From the NCBI RefSeq assembly GCF_004005375.1, contig NZ_RZUF01000014.1:1-64000 (forward strand): a DNA stretch of 64,000 nucleotides, given 5' to 3'. Source of the DNA: Rheinheimera sediminis. Its GTDB lineage: Bacteria; Pseudomonadota; Gammaproteobacteria; Enterobacterales; Alteromonadaceae. The translations under genes were made by a program, and so were the position numbers. Numbering within the stretch: the stretch's first letter is position 1; each line of letters begins with the position of its first letter. Positions 43,524 through 54,264 of the stretch are shown piece after piece. Below the pieces are notes generated by a model. It had not been told where the DNA came from. It was given only the letters and a program-made list of their open reading frames with translations, and did no database searches.

Positions 43524-46500
43524 ATGAAAAATAATGTACTGTTAGTGCTGCTGATGTTGTTCTCATTTGAACTCTTTGCTGCTACCTATAATTTGCCATC
43601 AAACAGGCCTAGTGGTTGTAGCCGTCCTGGGAATGGACAAACCGTTAATTGTCCTGGCAATTTAACTCTGCAATGGGATGATGTCGTTAATGTAACCGGG
43701 ACTGTGGTGTGGAATATTGCAGGTACTGCAAACTGGCAGAATGCTAAAATTAATTTGTCAGGAAACTCAGCAAATCTAACTATTAATGTTGGAGGTGACC
43801 TTACTACAGGTAATGGTTTTCAGGCGAAAGCTAATATTAGCGTAAATGATGAGGTTAATTTAAGCAGTTCTAATGTGCATACTGGTGATATAAATGCCCG
43901 AGTTATAGATACTGGCACTTCTACAACTATCAACGGTAATGTGCAATCGATTGAAGATGTATTGATTGGCAGCAATACGGTCATCAATGGTTCTGTGACT
44001 GCAGGACGAGACTTATTAACCGCTAGCTCTGTCACTATTAATGGGCCTGTAAGTGTTGTCAATAATTTCAACTTGAAGAGCAGTGGTAGGGTCACAGGTA
44101 ATGTCTCAGCTAGAAATCTGACTATGGAGTTTTCCAATGGCCAAATTAATGGTGATGTTACTGTTGATCAGACGCTGGTTGTAAGTGGTAGTAGAATTAT
44201 AGGTACAGTCTTTGCCAATCAAATTAGTTTGCCAAATGGTAATGGGCAGATAGAGGGGAATGTTGTAGCGAATGAGATTATCAGCATTGGCTTCGGTGGA
44301 CAGGTTGTTGGTAATATAACTTCGCCTCATATAGAAAATAACGGCTCTATTACAGGTTCTACCTTTTGTGATACCTCCAATGGCCAGAGGCCCGCAAGCT
44401 GCACTGGGGCCAATAACCAATTGTCCTGGAACTTTAATGAGAGTGAATGGACCGGTGCTGTTGGCGAGGTGCTAGATTCATCTGTGTATAATTTGCATGG
44501 CCGAGCGAGCAACGGAGCTTTTACTGCAGACCTCGTGCCTGCACTTGCCACAACTAATGGTTTGGGTACTTGTGGATATGGTAACTTTACCGGAACTGGG
44601 GTTTCAGTAGGGTCTAGCTTGGTTACAGCCCCTAAAAGCTCCTATATAAATAACGCAAATAGTTTTTCGGTGGCGTTTTGGGTTAAATCTTCAGGTACAT
44701 CAGGCCAGATCTATATGGCGTACGGTAAAAACAATACCGCCAGTAGCAACAGATTTGTCGTATATCGGAACAATAGTAACAGACTGGCTTTTAGCGTGAT
44801 CATGAGAGACGGGACACTCAGGACTGTCACTCGTACCGACTCTACTGTATCCAACGGTGCATGGCACCATGTCGTTGCGGTATATAGTTACTCCAATTCT
44901 GAATTATCTTTGTACTTAAATGGCAATAGGCAATCATTAGATTTTAACCACGCAAATAACGATGCACGAACTCCAATAGATATCAGTGCAGATTCTGCTG
45001 CAGCCTTTGGTATAGGCGCTTATCCTGATTCGACTTATGGCATGACGGGACAAATGGATGAAGTCCGCTTTTTTAATCGCGTACTAAACACTTCAGAAAT
45101 AAATGCTTTGCGAACTGAGACGTCCAGTTGTATTAGTGCTGAACCTGTCTTGTCCTGGAGTTTAAACACTGCAGCCTGGACTGGTGCAAGTGATGAAGTA
45201 CTTGATACCTCTGGCAACAGTTTAAACGGCCGCACATACAATGGTTTGTTATCTTCAATTAGTGTGCCTGCTCTTGCTGATGATCCTGGTACCTGCGCGT
45301 TTTCTCAGTTCAATGGTTCAAATCAGTATATTGCGGTGGCAGATAACGACAAGCTGGATATTACTGACGAATTAACAGTAGCTATTTGGGTGAGACCAAG
45401 AGCTTATCCTGGCTCAGATTTAATGACTATTTTGTCGAAAGATACTAACTACGAGTTCCATTTAACTCCTGCAGGAAAAATATATTGGTGGTGGCATGAT
45501 CAAGACGGAATCGCAAGGACTTTGACCAGTGATGCCAGTGTGCCGTTGAATCAATGGACCCATGTCGCTATTACCTATAAAAATGGCGTCCAGCGCATTT
45601 TTATTAATGGCAATGCAGATATAAATACCGCTAGTTATACAAAGAAACTTGCTACTAACAATCTTGCTCTGGAACTAGGCCGGGATAATGTTGCTAATCG
45701 TTATTTTAATGGCGATTTAGACGAAGTGCGCATTTATGCCAAAGCTCAGAGTCAAAGTAAAATTATCGAAATAATGCAGGAGCGCAGTAGTTGTAGTGTG
45801 ATTGCCAACTGTTTGATAACAGAGGAGTTTAACAACTACAACCAATGGTACAGAACAGTTCGTAGTGGCAGTGTGCCTGAGCTAGTGAATGGTCGATTGC
45901 AATTAACCAACAACGAGCCAAATCAATCGACCTCTATCACCTTTCGGCAAGGTTTTCCTACTACTGGCAATAAGCTGATTATAGAATTCGATCATTTTGC
46001 CTATGGTGGCAACGGTGCTGATGGTATAGGTTTAGTCTTGTCTGACGCAACTATGACGCCAGTTCCTGGTAGCTTTGGTGGCAGTTTGGGGTATGCTCCG
46101 CGCAGTAATATCAGTCCTGTTCAACCGGGTTTTGCCGGAGGCTGGCTAGGCGTTGGCTTTGATGAGTTTGGTAACTATGCCAAAGCAACTGAAGGCCGAA
46201 CCGGTGGTGTCGCAAATAACACCGACAGCGCTCAAGCTATAGGAGTTCGCGGTGCAGGTGTCGGAACCTCTGGTTATTCTTGGCTGGGCTGGAGCGGCAA
46301 ACTTGCCCGTAGCCTGAGTATCAGTGGCAGCACCCCGGGTCGGGGGGATAGGTTCAGAATCACTATTGATACTGCTACAACAGCCAATCAGGTGGGTTTT
46401 CGCTTGCAAAGACGTGAGGCTACGGGGAGCGTCTTTACTGACATATTAAATTCATCCAATGTGAATTTGGCCAGCCAGCCAGCAATGCCAGCTAATTTTT

Positions 46501-48731
46501 TGCTCTCTTTTACCGGTTCGACAGGGACTAATACCAATTTTCATGCTTTGGATAATGTACAAGTCTGTAGTTTTAAAGCCCCTGTTCCTGTGGCTATAGG
46601 TGAAGAAAGTATTCATCATTTTGAGCTTAGTTATGGCAACTCTTCATTGACCTGTAATCCAACTGAAGTAACGGTTAAGGCGTGCGCAAATGCTGCCTGC
46701 ACGCAACTTTATGCAAATCAGGTTTCGCTACAACTGACTGCAAGTAATGGCGCTGTGTTTGAGTCGGCAGGCAATATCACTTTTACCGGTAGTCAAAGCA
46801 TCAACTTGACGAAAACCCTGGCTGGTTCAACTATCATAGGTATTCAGGCTGGTTCGGCTTCTGTGTCTACAACAAATGCTCTGCAATGTAAGCAAAACGG
46901 AGTAACAAGTAATTGTTCTCTGAGTTTTTCCGATAGCGGTTTTGTATTTGATGTGCAGGATATGATTGCCAATCAGCCACAAAATGTACTGATCCGCGCT
47001 GTGCGCAAGGATAATTCCAGCCAAGAATGTGTGCCTGGTTTTAAAGATGTCACCAGACCCGTCAGACTTTGGTCGGATTATATGGACCCAAATGCATCAG
47101 ACAGACCTGAAAGTCGCCCGGTTTTAGTGAATGCAACAGCTATAGCTCAGAGCTTGGGTTCAGCTGTCGCTCAAAATCTGGCGTTTAATTCCAGCGGCCA
47201 GGCCACTATAGCGCTGAATTATACAGATGCTGGCCAAATGCAACTGAATGCTCGTTATGATGGTTCGGCATCCAGAGGTGACAATGGGCTGCTGATGACA
47301 GGTTCGGATCAGTTTATAGCCCGTCCTGCAGGTATTTGCATTCAGGAAGGCAATGGCAGTGCTGCGCCTGTGAGCTGTGGCTCACCTTATAGCAATTGTG
47401 CGGTATACAAAAAAGCAGGTGAAAGTTTTAATCTGTCCCTTATTGCCAAAGCTTCTGCGAATAATGGCGATACCAATATCTGTGCGAATCCAATCAGCAC
47501 ACCAAACTTTAAGCTCGATGCTATTGCGTTATCCCATGCTTTGCTCTCCCCCCTAGTAGCTGATGGTGCCAGCTCGGGTATGCTTGGAGTCGCATCTTAT
47601 AACCATGAACAGTCTGCTGGTGGCTTAGTTACAATAACCCAAACGGCCTCTGAAGTGGGAGTCTACTCTTTTACTGCAACCCCTGTTGTGAACAGCTACT
47701 TTGGTTACACCATTGCTCCTGCAACCAGCGCTCCTGTAGGGCGTTTTACTCCTGCTTATTTTACTGCAACAGTAAACACACCTGTGCTGGGCGCCTGTAA
47801 CTCAGCAAATGCGGATCCGACTATAGCTAAGTTTGCTTATTTGGCACAACCTTTGAGCTATCAGATTTTCCCTCGTGCTACCTTAACCGCAAAAAATGTG
47901 CAGAACCAAACAACCCTGAACTATGGTCTTAGCTTTTTCAAAGCTCAGTCCATGACTGCAGCTTCAGACGTTGCAATGCTTGGTGCGACCAGCTACACCA
48001 CTTTAAGTACTGTAGCAACGCCTTCTGCGGTGAGCAGAGGCCAGCTGGAGCCAGTAAATTATGATAATTATGATGGCTTGTTTGACCTGGCGATGAGTGA
48101 TGTAACCACACTGCCAGCCAGCGCTGAACAGCTTAGTTTTGCCCGAACTCTGCCTTACAGCCCGCCAATTGTAAGTTCTGCTTTAGGTTTGACGCTGAAC
48201 TTAGCGGATAGCTTTGTAAAAGACAGTGATGGCATTTGTGTCAAAGCTGCAGATAATACTGCTTGTCTGCCTGTTACTTTTAGCACTATCACTGTGCCAG
48301 AGTTAAGGTACGGACGTTTGCGCCTGACGGGTGGTTCTGCAGCAGAATCTCATCCGACAAATTCTGTATCAATACCTGTGAGCTTATCTGCAGAGTATTG
48401 GAATGGTTCCGGCTTTGTTGTTAATACTGCAGATAATTGCAGTGGAGTGAACTTTGCGAATTTGACGGTGGAGTCTGGTCTTGGCAAGACTGGTGCTATT
48501 GGATATCTTAGTGGCGGGCAGAGTGCCGCTAGTAGTTTATTTGTTGAGGTGCCTGCAAATACCCAAGGCAGCTGGCCAGTGTTTTATAGTGCTCCGCCAT
48601 GGCTGCAGTTTGACTGGCTAAAAGAGCCTGTGGGTCAGCCTCTACTGTTGGAAAATCCTGCTGCGGAAGTCAGCGTAGGCCGTTTTCGCGGCAACAAGCG
48701 TCAGATTTTTTGGCAGGAAAAACTCAATTAA
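43524..48731 (+). CDS. mshQ: MSHA-associated giant adhesin-like protein MshQ
   Basis: 1735 residues with a signal peptide (about 1-20). Residues 60-290 are a run of short beta-strand repeats (INGNV, GNVSARN, GDVTVDQ, GTVFANQ) like a bactofilin/polymer-forming beta-helix. Two LamG/concanavalin-type domains follow (about 305-530 and 545-750), each with WHHVVAVYS/WTHVAITYK, LYLNGN/IFINGN and DEVRFFNRVL/DEVRIYAKAQ. A third lectin-like domain occupies about 770-1010 (EFNNYNQWYRTV...ALDNVQVC). The rest (1020-1735) is the cysteine-containing MshQ C-terminal region (DUF6701-like). It is secreted or tip-located, probably for binding surfaces or glycans (inferred). It is the last gene of the msh cluster. 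Confidence 0.87.
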   Translation: MKNNVLLVLLMLFSFELFAATYNLPSNRPSGCSRPGNGQTVNCPGNLTLQWDDVVNVTGTVVWNIAGTANWQNAKINLSGNSANLTINVGGDLTTGNGFQAKANISVNDEVNLSSSNVHTGDINARVIDTGTSTTINGNVQSIEDVLIGSNTVINGSVTAGRDLLTASSVTINGPVSVVNNFNLKSSGRVTGNVSARNLTMEFSNGQINGDVTVDQTLVVSGSRIIGTVFANQISLPNGNGQIEGNVVANEIISIGFGGQVVGNITSPHIENNGSITGSTFCDTSNGQRPASCTGANNQLSWNFNESEWTGAVGEVLDSSVYNLHGRASNGAFTADLVPALATTNGLGTCGYGNFTGTGVSVGSSLVTAPKSSYINNANSFSVAFWVKSSGTSGQIYMAYGKNNTASSNRFVVYRNNSNRLAFSVIMRDGTLRTVTRTDSTVSNGAWHHVVAVYSYSNSELSLYLNGNRQSLDFNHANNDARTPIDISADSAAAFGIGAYPDSTYGMTGQMDEVRFFNRVLNTSEINALRTETSSCISAEPVLSWSLNTAAWTGASDEVLDTSGNSLNGRTYNGLLSSISVPALADDPGTCAFSQFNGSNQYIAVADNDKLDITDELTVAIWVRPRAYPGSDLMTILSKDTNYEFHLTPAGKIYWWWHDQDGIARTLTSDASVPLNQWTHVAITYKNGVQRIFINGNADINTASYTKKLATNNLALELGRDNVANRYFNGDLDEVRIYAKAQSQSKIIEIMQERSSCSVIANCLITEEFNNYNQWYRTVRSGSVPELVNGRLQLTNNEPNQSTSITFRQGFPTTGNKLIIEFDHFAYGGNGADGIGLVLSDATMTPVPGSFGGSLGYAPRSNISPVQPGFAGGWLGVGFDEFGNYAKATEGRTGGVANNTDSAQAIGVRGAGVGTSGYSWLGWSGKLARSLSISGSTPGRGDRFRITIDTATTANQVGFRLQRREATGSVFTDILNSSNVNLASQPAMPANFLLSFTGSTGTNTNFHALDNVQVCSFKAPVPVAIGEESIHHFELSYGNSSLTCNPTEVTVKACANAACTQLYANQVSLQLTASNGAVFESAGNITFTGSQSINLTKTLAGSTIIGIQAGSASVSTTNALQCKQNGVTSNCSLSFSDSGFVFDVQDMIANQPQNVLIRAVRKDNSSQECVPGFKDVTRPVRLWSDYMDPNASDRPESRPVLVNATAIAQSLGSAVAQNLAFNSSGQATIALNYTDAGQMQLNARYDGSASRGDNGLLMTGSDQFIARPAGICIQEGNGSAAPVSCGSPYSNCAVYKKAGESFNLSLIAKASANNGDTNICANPISTPNFKLDAIALSHALLSPLVADGASSGMLGVASYNHEQSAGGLVTITQTASEVGVYSFTATPVVNSYFGYTIAPATSAPVGRFTPAYFTATVNTPVLGACNSANADPTIAKFAYLAQPLSYQIFPRATLTAKNVQNQTTLNYGLSFFKAQSMTAASDVAMLGATSYTTLSTVATPSAVSRGQLEPVNYDNYDGLFDLAMSDVTTLPASAEQLSFARTLPYSPPIVSSALGLTLNLADSFVKDSDGICVKAADNTACLPVTFSTITVPELRYGRLRLTGGSAAESHPTNSVSIPVSLSAEYWNGSGFVVNTADNCSGVNFANLTVESGLGKTGAIGYLSGGQSAASSLFVEVPANTQGSWPVFYSAPPWLQFDWLKEPVGQPLLLENPAAEVSVGRFRGNKRQIFWQEKLN

Positions 48732-48737
48732 CCTGAT

Positions 48738-48766
48738 AAAAAAGGCAGATTGATAAAATCTGCCTT
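48738..48766 (-). terminator. Intrinsic terminator of the facing lipoprotein gene
   Basis: AAGGCAGATT-GATAA-AATCTGCCTT (48742-48766) forms a 10-bp stem. On the minus strand it is followed by TTTTTT, so it terminates leftward transcripts. In the mshQ direction the stem lacks a T-run and would be weaker. Confidence 0.8.
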
Positions 48767-48818
48767 GCACGAGCAATGGACTTTTCCACCTTGACGGTAT
48801 TGCCTAAGTGAGGTCTAG

Positions 48819-50816
48819 TCAGAGCACCAGCGCTACACTGGAGTTAATCCGGATAGAAGCCTTAATTTTGGTTGAGCCTCCTTCACAATGCTGCACCAGG
48901 TCCATGGCTAATACGTCTAATTGAGGTGAATTTTCATCACCGCTATAGGCAATTTCATGAATGGTAAACTCGCCTCTTGAGGTATTACAACCTCTGCCAT
49001 TGCCACTAAAATCAAGGCCTGCTGTATTAAAAGGTTGAAAGGGGTAACGGCTGGCTCCTGTGTAGTGGCCGGCGGCTAAAGGAATACCGTTGGCTGCAGA
49101 GAAACTCAAGCTCCAGTTATAGTTTTGGTTATTTTCGCTGTATTCAACACTTGCTCTTACCGCATTCCATTGATTAAACATGCTGAAATAACTAACAAAA
49201 CTACCCTCTGTTTGATGTAAAACTGTCTGACCCGCGCCAATATAGTCACCGTCGTCACTTGTAAAATACAAAGTATTCAGTCCTTGAGTATAGGGTGACA
49301 ACTGCAAAATATCAGAGGCCGAGTTACCTTTACTATCAGTCACAGTCAGTTTTACTAAAGGCTTTTCTTTTGGGGTGGACCCTGTGTAATAAAAACTGGT
49401 TTCTTTGTTATTGGGCGAGCTAAATACCAGACCTGTAGTTGTGACTTCTGACCAGTGATATATCAGTGCAAGACCGGTTCTTGATTCTGATTTTTCCGCT
49501 GAAAGTTGCGGATACTGGTCTTTAGCAAAGACAGTAGTGCTGGCCGTAATCTCTGCTTTTACAGCGTTATTGCCTTTAAATTTGTCCCAGTTTGCGACTG
49601 CAATGCTATAGCCCTTGGCGGATGTAATCTCAAAATAGCTAAGACGATATTCTTCGTCGTATTCCATGCCTTCGGGTATAAACAGTATCAGTTGAGAACC
49701 TTTGATTTGATACTCAAGAGGAATATTGGGAGTCGTCCAATTTCCCTCCAAAAAAAGATTCAGATCCTGGGATGGCGCTAATTCGCGGGAGAATTGTAGT
49801 ATCACTGAATCATTTGCATTGAGGCGTGACAATTTTTCCGGTTGATAAAAACCACTAAACGCAAAATTATCGGCTCTGAACTCTGAAAAATAGTGAGAAT
49901 TCAGTCCTGGCCATGACCATAACACTCCTTCAATCAGGCTAGTCCAGTGTGTGCTTGCCGGATTTGAAACGCCACTAAAGATGATATTAGCGAGGTAGGA
50001 ATTTTCAACGTAATTGGCCTTCACTTCTAACTTGTTATTCTTTATGTCTGTAATGCTAATAGCCCCTTCATGGGGATACTCGCCGACATAGCCGGAAAAG
50101 GCTGTACTGCTGGCAATTTTTAAGCCGCTCTGAAAGCCATCTACCGTTAAGTCTGTTTGAAAGGATGAGGTATACAAAGCTGTTTTGATATTGAGTTGAT
50201 GATTGAGAACTGTATTGCTCAGGCTGTAAACACCCTCACCTTTAAAGTTGAATCTTAGTTTGTTGTTGATCAAAACAGGTTTGATTGAATACAGATCGGC
50301 GCTTTCGGTGATAGTTAGCTCAAAAGGGTCGACCACAACTATGGCTGGCGAAGAACTGATTTCAAGGCCATGAAAATTCAGTTGGAGTTTCACATTGGTC
50401 GCAGTGGACTCTGCTTTTACACTAATCACAGCAGCACCATTGAGCACTTCGTCAAACTCTGTAACCAGACAATCTTTGAAGGTTTCGGTGATCACTGCAC
50501 CCGGTGTGGCCTGACCTGAAGCAGAGATGGCGCCAGTCCAGTCGATAGAGCGTATACCTCCATTGCTGCACACAATATCCTGCTTGCGGTCTGTTTCACT
50601 TAGATTACGGATCCTGCCATAGCTATAATGGCTGAGTTGTAACAGTGCTTCTTGAAAAGCAAAAGCTATAGGTGTCACGTCCTGGTAGTTTTCTGCTGTC
50701 AATAACAAATCCGGCTGCTTGGATACCGGAGGCGCAGTAGGTGTTGAATCACCAGAACCGCCGCCGCAAGCAGACAGGGTCAACAACATAGTTAAAGCAA
50801 AAACATTTTTCAGCAT
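48819..50816 (-). CDS. Large secreted lipoprotein of unknown function
   Basis: 665 residues from the ATG at 50816; an upstream ATG at 50828 would add four residues but sits directly on its AGGG. The lipobox is LSAC, followed by GGGSGDST. Residues 30-300 have no domain I recognise. About 330-420 looks like an Ig-type domain (SRELAPSQDLNLFLEGNW, YDEEYRLSYFEITSAKGYSIA). About 420-500 is PKD-like (STTVFAKDQYPQLSAEKSESRTG, KPLVKLTVTDSKGNSASDILQLSPY). The last 150 residues are a beta-rich module with CNTSRGEFTIHEI. It is convergent with mshQ. No function is proposed. Confidence 0.75.
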   Translation of the reverse strand: MLKNVFALTMLLTLSACGGGSGDSTPTAPPVSKQPDLLLTAENYQDVTPIAFAFQEALLQLSHYSYGRIRNLSETDRKQDIVCSNGGIRSIDWTGAISASGQATPGAVITETFKDCLVTEFDEVLNGAAVISVKAESTATNVKLQLNFHGLEISSSPAIVVVDPFELTITESADLYSIKPVLINNKLRFNFKGEGVYSLSNTVLNHQLNIKTALYTSSFQTDLTVDGFQSGLKIASSTAFSGYVGEYPHEGAISITDIKNNKLEVKANYVENSYLANIIFSGVSNPASTHWTSLIEGVLWSWPGLNSHYFSEFRADNFAFSGFYQPEKLSRLNANDSVILQFSRELAPSQDLNLFLEGNWTTPNIPLEYQIKGSQLILFIPEGMEYDEEYRLSYFEITSAKGYSIAVANWDKFKGNNAVKAEITASTTVFAKDQYPQLSAEKSESRTGLALIYHWSEVTTTGLVFSSPNNKETSFYYTGSTPKEKPLVKLTVTDSKGNSASDILQLSPYTQGLNTLYFTSDDGDYIGAGQTVLHQTEGSFVSYFSMFNQWNAVRASVEYSENNQNYNWSLSFSAANGIPLAAGHYTGASRYPFQPFNTAGLDFSGNGRGCNTSRGEFTIHEIAYSGDENSPQLDVLAMDLVQHCEGGSTKIKASIRINSSVALVL

Positions 50817-50828
50817 AAGTACAGACAT

Positions 50829-52308
<1,480 letters not shown>

Positions 52309-52322
52309 CAAGTCAGTCCTGA

Positions 52323-53210
52323 ATGAAACCTATCTTTGAGCGTGGCCCAGCACTGCCATTACGACTGTTTTTTGCAGTCTTATGCAGCGTTGGGCTGATG
52401 ACGCTGGACAGATTTACCGACAGCTCCACTCAGTTGCGCAGTTACCTGACTGCAACTGTGAGTCCCTTATATTATTTGGCTAATTTACCTGCGGCCATGA
52501 TGTCTGATGCCTCCGAACAATTTATGTCACATCAACGTTTGCTGGAGCAGAACGAGAAGCTGCGTGAAACTTTGCTGCGACAAAACACTCAGATGCAGCG
52601 TCTGCAGTTTTTGCAGCAGGAAAACGATAAGCTGCGCTCCCTGTTAGGTTCAGTGCCTGTTGCAGAGAGTAAACGTCTGGTAGCGGAGGTGCTCGCTGTT
52701 TATAGTCATCCCTTCAGTAATCAGATAGTACTAAACAAAGGCAGCAACGATGGTGTTGTGGCTCAGCAGCCTTTGATTGATGATTTAGGCGTATTGGGTC
52801 AGATTGTTAGTGTGGGCCCTACCAGTAGCCGTGCTTTATTGATTTCCGATACCACTCATGCCATTTCGTTGCGGGTAGAGCGTAATGGCGATCATGTCGT
52901 GGCTGAAGGTTTGGGGCAGTCCGATGAAGTGCGGTTGATGCATATTCCACACAGTGCTGATATTCAGCAAGGAGATAAGCTGATTACGTCTGGTCTGGAT
53001 GGTGTTTTCCCTGAAGGCTATCCTGTGGCCGAAGTAGTGCGAATTACTCGTAATGCACAGCAGCCGTTTTTACAGGTGTATGCCAGACCTTATGCTCAGT
53101 TAGACCGTATTCGTTATGTATTGTTGGTTTGGCCGAAAGCGAAACCAGAAATTGATGAACAGATAGCACCGCCTGATGCCGAAGCTGCTGCCGTGGCAGG
53201 AGATTTCTGA
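52323..53210 (+). CDS. mreC: Rod-shape protein MreC
   Basis: 295 residues. A short cytoplasmic start and one membrane segment (about 11-27) precede a coiled coil (about 65-110, LLEQNEKLRETLLRQNTQMQRLQ). The double beta-barrel periplasmic domain follows (VLAVYSHPFSNQIVLNKGSNDGV, GLDGVFPEGYPVAEVVRI). It links the MreB filament to periplasmic peptidoglycan synthases. The stop overlaps the mreD start by one base. Confidence 0.95.
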   Translation: MKPIFERGPALPLRLFFAVLCSVGLMTLDRFTDSSTQLRSYLTATVSPLYYLANLPAAMMSDASEQFMSHQRLLEQNEKLRETLLRQNTQMQRLQFLQQENDKLRSLLGSVPVAESKRLVAEVLAVYSHPFSNQIVLNKGSNDGVVAQQPLIDDLGVLGQIVSVGPTSSRALLISDTTHAISLRVERNGDHVVAEGLGQSDEVRLMHIPHSADIQQGDKLITSGLDGVFPEGYPVAEVVRITRNAQQPFLQVYARPYAQLDRIRYVLLVWPKAKPEIDEQIAPPDAEAAAVAGDF

Positions 53211-53692
53211 TGGAAAAGTCGCATCGTTTGTATCTGGTGTATTTGTCTCTTATGTTTGCCCTGGTATTGGCTGTGGTTCCTTTGCCTGCGGTTGTAAAGC
53301 TGTTTCGACCTGACTGGCCTTTGCTGGTGTTGTTTTATTGGTCTTTGGCTTTGCCGTTTCGCGTCAGTATAGGTACAGCTTTTGTCACAGGTTTTTTGCT
53401 GGATGTGTTGGTAGGCACTGTGCTTGGTGTTAATGCGCTGGCCTATTCTGTGATTATTTACTTTTGTTCAGCACATCATTTAAAAATCCGTAATTTCTCC
53501 ATTTTGCAGCAAAGCTTAGTGATAGCCCTGTTTCTGGCTTTTTATCACTACTTTATTTTTTGGTTGAGTCACTTCTTAACAGGTGTTGTCTTTACCATGG
53601 CGTATTTGTGGCCAGTAGTCACAGGGGCTGCAGTGTGGCCGTGGATTTTTTGGTTACTACGCCGTATCCGTCGCCAGTTTAAAATTCATTGA
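53210..53692 (+). CDS. mreD: Rod-shape protein MreD
   Basis: 160 residues, almost entirely hydrophobic, with five or six membrane segments. VPLPAVVKLFRPDWPLLVLFYW and GTAFVTGFLLDVLVGTVLGVNAL are the MreD hallmarks. It completes the MreBCD elongation complex. Confidence 0.95.
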   Translation: MEKSHRLYLVYLSLMFALVLAVVPLPAVVKLFRPDWPLLVLFYWSLALPFRVSIGTAFVTGFLLDVLVGTVLGVNALAYSVIIYFCSAHHLKIRNFSILQQSLVIALFLAFYHYFIFWLSHFLTGVVFTMAYLWPVVTGAAVWPWIFWLLRRIRRQFKIH

Positions 53693-53700
53693 GTGTCCCT

Positions 53701-54264
53701 ATGATAGCGCTTGCTTCTGCTTCTCCCCGTCGTCGCGAATTGTTAGCTCAGCTACAGCAGGATTTTGTGCTGGTCAAAGGCGAAATTGATGAAACCCAGC
53801 TTGCAGGCGAAACTGCCGATCAGTACGTACTGCGTTTAGCAGAGCAAAAAGCTCAGGCAGGTTATCAGAGTCAACTGCTACCGCTGCCGACTCTGGGGGC
53901 CGATACCATAGTGCAGGTGGATGAACTGGTGTTAGGTAAGCCAGTTGATTTAGCCGATTTTAAGCGCATGATGATGTTATTATCCGGCCGGAGTCATTGG
54001 GTGAAAACAGCTGTAGCTATTGCAACAGCACAGGGTTTAGTCAGCACTACTGTTGCCACTAAAGTCTGGTTTAAAGCTTTGTCTGAGCAGGAGATACTCT
54101 GGTACTGGACTACAGGTGAGCCTGTAGATAAAGCCGGCGGCTATGGTATTCAGGGACTGGCTGGTCAGTTTGTACAGCGTATAGATGGCAGTTATTTTGC
54201 TGTGGTCGGTTTACCCTTGTACGAAACCGCACAGCTGTTACAGACTCTGAAGGACAGGCAATGA
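53701..54264 (+). CDS. maf: Maf-family nucleotide pyrophosphatase (YhdE type)
   Basis: 187 residues from the ATG at 53701; a TTG at 53689 overlapping the mreD stop would add four. The Maf start IALASASPRRRELLAQL (substrate-binding S-x-SPRR), EIDETQLAGETADQYVLRLAEQKA, the catalytic TLGADTIVQVDELVLGKP and DKAGGYGIQGLAGQFV are all present. YhdE-type Maf proteins hydrolyse dTTP, UTP and modified pyrimidine nucleotides. Overlaps rng by 4 bp. Confidence 0.93.
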   Translation: MIALASASPRRRELLAQLQQDFVLVKGEIDETQLAGETADQYVLRLAEQKAQAGYQSQLLPLPTLGADTIVQVDELVLGKPVDLADFKRMMMLLSGRSHWVKTAVAIATAQGLVSTTVATKVWFKALSEQEILWYWTTGEPVDKAGGYGIQGLAGQFVQRIDGSYFAVVGLPLYETAQLLQTLKDRQ

